Shown: positions 1 to 4,106 of the stretch, in pieces
Layout of the letters: every line of letters begins with the position of its first letter
How positions within the stretch are numbered: the stretch's first letter is position 1
NCBI GenBank assembly: GCA_002397345.1
Contig: DHAH01000171.1
Location: forward strand, 1 to 6,207
Reading direction: 5' to 3'
Source: Clostridiales bacterium UBA4959
GTDB taxonomy: Bacteria > Bacillota > Clostridia > Oscillospirales > CAG-272
Length of the DNA stretch: 6,207 nucleotides
Made by a program: the position numbers and the translations under genes
The notes under the pieces: model-generated
The model's database searches: none
What the model was told of the DNA's origin: nothing
The model's input: the letters and a program-made list of their open reading frames with translations, nothing else

Positions 1-43
1 CCGAATTGAAGCTCTCGATCACATTTATTGTGACAGTTTTCAT
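1..43 (-). CDS. Possible 5' end of a divergent gene, cut by the window edge
   Basis: On the minus strand an ATG at 43-41 opens a frame that stays open to the window edge, reading MKTVTINVIESFNS. About 11 bases upstream of this ATG is a purine-rich AGAAGGG stretch (complement of roughly 55-61) that could be a Shine-Dalgarno site, slightly far from the start. Only 14 residues are visible, so no family can be named and chance openness over 43 bases is quite possible. If real, the gene is divergent from spo0A and would share the 44-411 regulatory region with it. The opposite strand also has a short open stretch (2-70, ending in TGA) that could be the tail of an upstream gene; it has no recognisable motif. 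Confidence 0.3.
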   Translation of the reverse strand, partial: MKTVTINVIESFNS

Positions 44-241
44 GTTAATAGTATCCCTTCTTCTATTTGACGATATTACATCACTTAAAATATCATATTA
101 TTACTTATAACGCAGATCCGGCAAATTTTTCGTCATATTGTCCTATAAAATCTGTCGAGCGATTATTAAATCTCGTTTTACGGCAGATTTATTATCTCTC
201 CCGCGCGCATAAAGTCGATTTAAAATCTACATGTTGTGCAT

Positions 242-250
242 TATGACAAA
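242..250 (-). promoter_or_regulatory. Possible Spo0A binding site (0A box)
   Basis: Read on the minus strand, 250-242 is TTTGTCATA, one mismatch from the classical 0A-box consensus TTTGTCRAA. It lies about 45 bases upstream of the -35 element of the spo0A promoter, a reasonable place for autoregulation. Two weaker matches are present: TGTCGAG at 153-159 (+) and TCGTCAAA at 73-66 (-). The region is AT-rich, so near matches to an AT-rich consensus are expected by chance, and the call rests on position as much as sequence. Confidence 0.3.
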
Positions 251-293
251 ATAGGAACACATTATTTTGTGTATTATTTTTTTCAAGAAGGTA

Positions 294-322
294 TTGAAAA
301 TATTACCAATATATGGTATCAT
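294..322 (+). promoter_or_regulatory. Promoter of spo0A (sigma-A type, extended -10)
   Basis: TTGAAA at 294-299 and TATCAT at 317-322 are separated by exactly 17 bases, and the -10 is preceded by TGG (314-316), giving an extended -10 motif. Transcription would start near 329, leaving a leader of about 83 bases. This argues against translation from the upstream ATG at 340, which would lie only about 11 bases into the transcript with no Shine-Dalgarno site. Confidence 0.75.
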
Positions 323-411
323 ACCTATAACGATTTTATATGCCGACCGGAAATAAAACCTCATGGCGAATTTCGGCGGACATTGCGGAATTAACGGAAC
401 GGAGACCTAAA

Positions 412-1197
412 ATGGATAACAGAATTAAAATTCTCATTGCGGACGAAAACGCGGACTTCAGGCGCGCATGTAAATCTAATCTGATAAATATGGGCAACAC
501 CGAGGTTGAAGAAGCCGTAAACGGAGAAGACGCCCTCTACCGAATTGACAAGAACCATCCGGACATTGTGCTTGCCGACGCCTGGCTGTCAAAGCTCGAT
601 TGCATCCAAGTTATGCGCGGGACAAAATCGCTGGATTTTGGTAATGACCTGGAACCCTCATTTATAATAATTTCCATTGTCAACAACCAAAATATATTCG
701 GAGAAGCAACAGAGTCGGGCGCGGAATACTGTATGGTCAAGCCTTTTGACTATAACAACCTCAGCGAACGTATCAAACGCATCTGCACGGCGCGCGCGCT
801 GCGCAACCCGAAGCGGCTCGTAGCCGATTCCGCGGCGCGGAAGGGGGATCTGGAAACGCAGGTGACAAAGGTCATTCACCAGATCGGCGTACCCGCGCAC
901 ATCAAGGGCTATCAATATCTGCGCACAGCGATAATGATGACCGTCGATGACAACAATATTATTAATTCCGTAACAAAAATACTCTACCCTTCGGTCGCTA
1001 AGAAATATCAAACAACCTCATCGCGCGTGGAGCGTGCCATCCGCCACGCAATCGAAGTCGCATGGGACCGCGGTGATATAGAAACGCTCAACTCCTATTT
1101 CGGATATACGATCCAAAACAGCCGCGGTAAACCGACAAACAGCGAATTTATCGCGATGATAGCCGACAACCTGCGTCTGTCAAATAAATATTCGTAA
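412..1197 (+). CDS. spo0A: Sporulation master regulator Spo0A
   Basis: This encodes the phosphorelay response regulator that, once phosphorylated, binds 0A boxes and switches on sporulation while repressing growth-phase genes. The 261-residue product has the usual family length. Residues about 4-125 form the receiver: acidic pair D11/E12, phospho-acceptor D56, switch residue S88 in place of the usual Thr, and K110-P111-F112. Residues about 147-261 form the Spo0A-specific helix-turn-helix domain, with the signature segments [40 protein letters not shown] and [14 protein letters not shown]. The start at 412 is chosen because GGAG lies 7 bases upstream and the product then aligns with known Spo0A proteins; an in-frame ATG at 340 would add 24 residues but has no ribosome site. 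The receiver is odd: the loop after D56 reads AWLSKLDC where most Spo0A proteins have a form like IIMPHLDG. Identity is certain; whether the phospho-switch behaves normally is not. Confidence 0.97.
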   Translation: MDNRIKILIADENADFRRACKSNLINMGNTEVEEAVNGEDALYRIDKNHPDIVLADAWLSKLDCIQVMRGTKSLDFGNDLEPSFIIISIVNNQNIFGEATESGAEYCMVKPFDYNNLSERIKRICTARALRNPKRLVADSAARKGDLETQVTKVIHQIGVPAHIKGYQYLRTAIMMTVDDNNIINSVTKILYPSVAKKYQTTSSRVERAIRHAIEVAWDRGDIETLNSYFGYTIQNSRGKPTNSEFIAMIADNLRLSNKYS

Positions 1198-1322
1198 TGT
1201 TATGTTGAGGTATTAAAAACGCTTCCAAACTCTCGAACATAAAATACATATACTTACCCATATTTGCGGGGGTGCGTGGGGAGCTTCTCCCCCCGCGCGT
1301 ATCCCCGTACCTCGCATCCCCA
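1198..1322. other. Convergent gap between spo0A and alr
   Basis: This 125-base spacer separates two genes whose 3' ends face each other. The left part (1201-1241) can pair TATGTTGAG with CTCGAACATA around a large loop with one bulge, but no T-run follows. The right part contains the GC-rich hairpin annotated separately. No gene is visible. Confidence 0.6.
1266..1321. terminator. GC-rich hairpin, possible two-way transcription terminator
   Basis: The inner stem is GGGGAG (1278-1283) with CTCCCC (1287-1292) around the loop CTT. An outer arm GGGGTGCG (1269-1276) can pair with CGCATCCCC (1313-1321) with one bulged base. Its place between the convergent stops of spo0A (1197) and alr (1323) suggests a shared terminator, but neither strand has the T-run expected of an intrinsic terminator. 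It may act as a 3'-end stabilising structure instead. Confidence 0.4.
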
Positions 1323-2471
1323 TTATCGCACTGCTATGCGCGGTATACGCTTGCCTATCAGGCAGACAGATTCGTAATTTATCGTTCCGGCGAGCCGTGA
1401 AAGCTGCTCTACGGGTTTATACTCGCCGAACAGCAGCGCCTCGTCTCCCAGCGACGCGTCGGGCAGCGCGTTTATATCACAGACGCATTGATCCATGCAG
1501 ATACGGCCTATTATCGGGCAGTCGACCCCTCTTATACGCACGGTCGCGCCGTCACAGCCACGCTTTTTGCCGTAGGCGCGTATATAACCGTCAGCATAGC
1601 CGACCGCGAGCGTCGCTACGCGTATGTCACGCTCCGCAGTAAAGGTCGCGCCATAACTGACCGTATCGCCCGCGTGCAGCGTGTGGACATGCGTCACGGT
1701 TGTGCAGAAATCCATAACCGGACGCAGCGGTATCGGAAGCGTAAGCTCGTCAGAGGGCGACAGCCCGTATAGCACAATCCCGGCGCGCGCGAAATCGAGC
1801 GCGGTTTCGGGATGCAGCAGCGAAGCGGCGCTGTTGCGGATGTGACGCTTGCTGAATTTTATTCCCCGCCGCTCCAACTCCGCACAGACCGCATTATAAC
1901 GCGAATATTGAGCGCCGGTGATTTCCATGCCGCGTGATTGGGTTTCGTCGGAGCAGGAGAAATGGGAAAACAGCCCCTCACAGATGAAGCGCGGATCGCC
2001 GCAGATTGCGGCTATACCGTCAAGATCGCATTCGCCGGCTGTGCAACCGAATCCGAGCCGGTTCATACCGGTGTCGAGTTTTATATGCACACGCAGCTTC
2101 TTCCCCGCGGGGATATTCTCGGCGAGCTGCTTGGCATATTCGCGGCTGTAGAGGGTTTGGATGAGGTTATACTCAGTAAGCTCGGGCGCATCGACAGGGA
2201 GTGTCGAACCGAGAATAATAATATCTGCCGGACTGCTGTCCTCGACGCCCCGCAAATATTCGCGTAACGCAACCGCTTCGGTAAGGTTCGCGACCGCGAA
2301 AAAGCGCGCTCCGGCGCTGTAAAGCGCGGGAACGCACAAAGACGCACCGTGGCCGTAGGCATCGGCTTTACAGACGCATATCAGCTCTGTACCCGCGAAG
2401 TCCCGTACAGCGCGGTAGTTTTCCACAAGATTATTTAAGTTTATTTTAGCGTATGTAAGCGGTGTAGGCAT
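1323..2471 (-). CDS. alr: Alanine racemase (PLP-dependent)
   Basis: This enzyme interconverts L- and D-alanine in the cytosol, supplying D-Ala for peptidoglycan. It has 382 residues, normal for the family. The N-terminal PLP barrel carries the Schiff-base lysine K35 in the motif CKADAYGHG, with Y39 beside it. The segment IKLDTGMNRLGF (130-141) holds K131, the position carbamylated in some family members, and R138. R229 in RAGIVLYGL matches the arginine that contacts the PLP ring nitrogen. The C-terminal beta domain has the second catalytic base Y273 in VSYGATF, then GYADGY (291-296) and GRICMDQ (322-328). All catalytic residues are present, so it should be active. The ATG at 2471 is the only sensible start: an in-frame stop lies three codons upstream and the family N-terminus begins at once (TYAKINLNNL). 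Oddly, no Shine-Dalgarno site precedes it; the leader is AT-rich and mostly a palindrome. It lies 50 bases downstream of the lipoprotein gene and is probably co-transcribed with it. Confidence 0.96.
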   Translation of the reverse strand: MPTPLTYAKINLNNLVENYRAVRDFAGTELICVCKADAYGHGASLCVPALYSAGARFFAVANLTEAVALREYLRGVEDSSPADIIILGSTLPVDAPELTEYNLIQTLYSREYAKQLAENIPAGKKLRVHIKLDTGMNRLGFGCTAGECDLDGIAAICGDPRFICEGLFSHFSCSDETQSRGMEITGAQYSRYNAVCAELERRGIKFSKRHIRNSAASLLHPETALDFARAGIVLYGLSPSDELTLPIPLRPVMDFCTTVTHVHTLHAGDTVSYGATFTAERDIRVATLAVGYADGYIRAYGKKRGCDGATVRIRGVDCPIIGRICMDQCVCDINALPDASLGDEALLFGEYKPVEQLSRLAGTINYESVCLIGKRIPRIAVR

Positions 2472-2479
2472 ATTAATTT

Positions 2480-2529
2480 ACAATTGATAATTAATAATTT
2501 ACGATCATAAATTGTCAGTTATCAATTGT
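2480..2529. repeat. 50-bp imperfect palindrome between lipoprotein gene and alr
   Basis: The outer arms ACAATTGATAA (2480-2490) and TTATCAATTGT (2519-2529) are a perfect 11-bp inverted repeat. Inside them TTTA (2498-2501) pairs with TAAA (2508-2511), and most of the intervening positions also pair, giving one long imperfect stem with a six-base loop. The right arm contains the TGA stop of the lipoprotein gene (complement of 2522-2524), and the left arm ends 8 bases before the alr start codon. There is no T-run on either side, so it is not a standard terminator. The form resembles short palindromic interspersed elements of Clostridia (inference); one copy is seen here. Confidence 0.65.
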
Positions 2530-3070
2530 TTATTACTTCTTTCGAAAAATTTGTTACCGAAAATACAGCGCCGTCGGCTTCGAAACGCACGGGCACACCG
2601 GCGCGGTCAAACCAAACGGCGACATCGCCCCTGTTGCCCGCGAAGTTGGCGAGGTTGTATATCTGTCCGCCGAGTTTTGTGACTTTTGCCGAGATCAACC
2701 CTCCGGGCGAAGGCAGCAGCAGGTCGCGCAATGCCGCGAGCGCACCCAATTGCAGGGTCTGCGTTATATCGCTCGTCAACCCGACAGTCACGCCGCCGAA
2801 AGTAAGTGAAACATTCCCATCCGCGCCGATTGTCACGACACATCCGGCAATGCGCACGGGCGAGGTGACCGTCGCGGTCAGCGCGCCGTCCTTTTCATAA
2901 GCGATTGCAAGCGTATATTCGCGTCCGGAACATTCCAACCGACCGTCCATTTTAAATGCGCCCGCACGGTACGAAAGATAATCGACCGCAGGCAGCTTGC
3001 CGCAAGACGCGGCGCTTAAAACAAACACCGATAATATTATCAATAAAAATATTGTTTTTTTAGTTTTCAC
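2522..3070 (-). CDS. Small predicted lipoprotein, possible YdcC/LolA-like relative
   Basis: The protein has 182 residues. A charged MKTKK start is followed by a hydrophobic stretch (7-20) and a lipobox-like SAASC with the acceptor cysteine at C23, so it is probably exported and lipid-anchored to the outer face of the membrane. The mature part is rich in short alternating hydrophobic segments (for example YTLAIAYEKDGALTATVTS and GNVSLTFGGVTVGL), suggesting mainly beta structure, and has two further cysteines (C48, C77). No catalytic motif is seen and I do not recognise the family with confidence. Position gives a hint: in Bacillus the LolA-like lipoprotein gene ydcC lies just upstream of alrA, as here, but YdcC is longer. 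The start is GTG (complement of 3068-3070), five bases after a perfect GGAGGT. The start and ribosome site lie in a hairpin. The last codons and the TGA stop fall in the downstream palindrome, so the original 3' end may have been altered. Confidence 0.8.
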   Translation of the reverse strand: MKTKKTIFLLIILSVFVLSAASCGKLPAVDYLSYRAGAFKMDGRLECSGREYTLAIAYEKDGALTATVTSPVRIAGCVVTIGADGNVSLTFGGVTVGLTSDITQTLQLGALAALRDLLLPSPGGLISAKVTKLGGQIYNLANFAGNRGDVAVWFDRAGVPVRFEADGAVFSVTNFSKEVINN

Positions 3071-3116
3071 CGCGCACCTCCGAGTATGTCTATACTATTC
3101 GGACGCGCGGTTTTTT
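3070..3116 (+). terminator. Intrinsic terminator on + strand; RBS hairpin on - strand
   Basis: On the plus strand CCGCGC (3070-3075) pairs with GCGCGG (3105-3110), CCGA (3080-3083) with TCGG (3099-3102), and GTAT (3084-3087) with ATAC (3092-3095) around a four-base loop; TTTTTT follows at 3111-3116. This has the form of an intrinsic terminator for plus-strand transcription, although the only plus-strand gene upstream is spo0A, about 1.9 kb away. In the minus-strand mRNA the same fold contains the GGAGGT ribosome site of the lipoprotein gene (its GG paired, AGGT in an internal loop) and closes on the first base of the GTG start. Confidence 0.6.
3076..3081 (-). promoter_or_regulatory. Strong ribosome-binding site of the lipoprotein gene
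   Basis: GGAGGT (complement of 3076-3081) lies five bases before the GTG start at 3070. It decides the start, because GTG is otherwise easily missed. It contrasts with the absence of any such site before alr, the next gene. Confidence 0.85.
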
Positions 3117-3169
3117 ATGCTTTTGCCGGGCGGTTACGATCTCGCGTACTACGGCGATATATATTTTTT

Positions 3170-3198
3170 ATTATATCAAACATCGGAGAGGATTTCAA
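3170..3198 (-). promoter_or_regulatory. Promoter of the lipoprotein-alr unit
   Basis: On the minus strand TTGAAA (3198-3193) and a perfect TATAAT (3175-3170) are exactly 17 bases apart. Transcription would start near 3163 and leave a leader of about 93 bases that includes the hairpin around the lipoprotein start. No separate promoter for alr was found in the 50-base gap, so this one probably drives both genes. Confidence 0.8.
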
Positions 3199-3252
3199 TA
3201 ACGCTTCGCCCGTTTTAACAATAATATAACATCTCACGATTAAAAATACTTT

Positions 3253-3281
3253 ATAATCATTAATGAAGTCTTAATAATCAT
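3253..3281 (+). promoter_or_regulatory. Direct repeats, candidate response-regulator operator
   Basis: ATAATCAT occurs at 3253-3260 and again at 3274-3281, 21 bases apart (about two helical turns). Overlapping these, TTAAT occurs at 3260-3264 and 3271-3275, exactly 11 bases apart, the usual half-site spacing for OmpR/PhoB-family dimers. The block ends just upstream of the -35 region of the response-regulator promoter, which has a poor -35 element and so might depend on an activator. Autoregulation by the adjacent regulator is inference. Confidence 0.4.
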
Positions 3282-3286
3282 GCCGC

Positions 3287-3315
3287 TTTTATCTTAAAAA
3301 ATTATCTGATATAAT
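3287..3315 (+). promoter_or_regulatory. Promoter of the two-component operon (extended -10)
   Basis: A perfect TATAAT at 3310-3315 is preceded by TGA (3307-3309), an extended -10. The hexamer 17 bases upstream, TTTTAT at 3287-3292, is a weak -35. Transcription would start near 3322, giving a short leader that contains the GGGAG ribosome site at 3332-3336, eight bases before the ATG. Confidence 0.7.
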
Positions 3316-3344
3316 AGATTTAACGATTAACGGGAGAATTCCAC

Positions 3345-4049
3345 ATGTATACAGTACTCATCTGCGATGACGACGCCGATATTTTGGCGGCGCTTAAAAT
3401 TTATCTGACCGCCGAAGGATATTCGGTGCTCGAGGCGGCAAGCGGTGAAGAAGCGCTTCGTGTCGTCGCCGCGAACACCGTCCATTTGATAATCATGGAT
3501 ATCATGATGCCCCGGCTCGATGGTATCTCCGCCACTGCGCGCCTGCGTAAAACAGACGGCGTCGCGGGCGGCATACCGGTGATACTCCTGACCGCGAAAA
3601 GCGAGGACACCGATGTTGTGCTGGGTCTGAACATCGGTGCGGATGATTACGTGACCAAGCCTTTCAACCCTGTCGAGCTGCTGGCGCGCGTCAAGGCGCA
3701 GCTTCGGCGCTACACACGGCTGGGAAACGCTTCGGGCGGGGCGGGCAGGCAAGGTATTTATGAGCGGAACAGCATATTGCTTGACGACAATACAAAGGCG
3801 GTGACGCTTGACGGCGAGGATGTCGCGCTGACACCAACCGAATATTCCCTGCTACGCGTCCTCATCCGCGAGCCGGGCAAGGTGTTTTCGTCAAAGCAGC
3901 TCTATGAAGCGGTGCGCGGCGAATCGCCCTTCGGCGCGGAGGGTATGATCGCGGTGCATATCCGTCACCTGCGAGAAAAACTGGAGATCAATCCCGCTTC
4001 ACCACGCCATATCAAAGTAGTTTGGGGTCAGGGATATAAATTGGATTAG
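3345..4049 (+). CDS. OmpR/PhoB-family response regulator
   Basis: This 234-residue transcription factor has the standard two-domain layout. The receiver (1-120) has the acidic cluster D8/D9/D10, phospho-acceptor D52 in IIMDIMMPRLDG, T83 in ILLTAK and K105 in VTKPF, all intact. A linker (about 123-136, Gly/Ala-rich) leads to a winged helix-turn-helix (about 137-234) with LTPTEYSLLRVL, the recognition helix region GMIAVHIRHLREKLE and the C-terminal wing VVWGQGYKLD. Family members bind tandem direct repeats as dimers after phosphorylation. The domain wording is close to VanR-like regulators of Clostridia, but the target cannot be read from sequence. The start is supported by GGGAG eight bases upstream. 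The histidine kinase gene begins 57 bases after the TAG stop on the same strand and is surely its partner. The regulator might control its own operon through the repeats at 3253-3281. Confidence 0.95.
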   Translation: MYTVLICDDDADILAALKIYLTAEGYSVLEAASGEEALRVVAANTVHLIIMDIMMPRLDGISATARLRKTDGVAGGIPVILLTAKSEDTDVVLGLNIGADDYVTKPFNPVELLARVKAQLRRYTRLGNASGGAGRQGIYERNSILLDDNTKAVTLDGEDVALTPTEYSLLRVLIREPGKVFSSKQLYEAVRGESPFGAEGMIAVHIRHLREKLEINPASPRHIKVVWGQGYKLD

Positions 4050-4052
4050 CTG

Positions 4053-4077
4053 TACGGGCTGTCATCGATCGCCCGTA
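4053..4077 (+). repeat. Hairpin in the gap between regulator and kinase genes
   Basis: TACGGGC (4053-4059) and GCCCGTA (4071-4077) form a perfect 7-bp stem around an 11-base loop. It starts three bases after the regulator stop. The sequence that follows is AT-rich but has no T-run, so full termination is unlikely. Such a stem could protect or process the upstream message and set different levels of regulator and kinase (inference). Confidence 0.6.
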
Positions 4078-4106
4078 ATAATAATGTATAGATATGAGGT
4101 ATTCCT

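Larger units (their letters stand above)
44..411. other. AT-rich regulatory region and spo0A leader, no gene seen
   Basis: This stretch is visibly AT-rich, especially 60-310, and no convincing open frame is seen on either strand apart from the edge fragment. It holds the spo0A promoter at 294-322, weak Spo0A-box-like sites near 66-73, 153-159 and 242-250, and an untranslated leader of about 80 bases before the preferred start at 412. In many Clostridia and Bacilli spoIVB lies just upstream of spo0A; no SpoIVB C-terminus is recognisable here. Confidence 0.6.

Noticed and set aside
19..33. TCACA-N5-TGTGA inverted repeat, CRP/FNR-like
   Set aside because: The half-sites are in the opposite order from the CRP consensus TGTGA-N6-TCACA, the spacer is wrong, and it falls inside a possible coding start.
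251..280. Sigma-H promoter for spo0A, as in Bacillus
   Set aside because: ATAGGAACA at 251-259 resembles a sigma-H -35, but no GAAT-type -10 occurs 11-12 bases downstream.
340..411. A 24-residue N-terminal extension of Spo0A from the ATG at 340
   Set aside because: There is no Shine-Dalgarno site before 340, the promoter places that ATG about 11 bases into the transcript, and the 412 start has GGAG at proper spacing and gives the family length.
1397..1772. Plus-strand open frames inside alr
   Set aside because: They are antisense shadows of a clear alanine racemase, Arg-rich, and have no ribosome sites.
2526..2900. Plus-strand open frame of 124 codons opposite the lipoprotein gene
   Set aside because: The minus-strand frame has a signal peptide, a lipobox, a perfect Shine-Dalgarno site and a strong promoter; the antisense frame has none and a low-complexity composition.
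3327..3752. Minus-strand open frame of 141 codons across the response regulator start
   Set aside because: It is antisense to an intact receiver domain and shows no motif or ribosome site.
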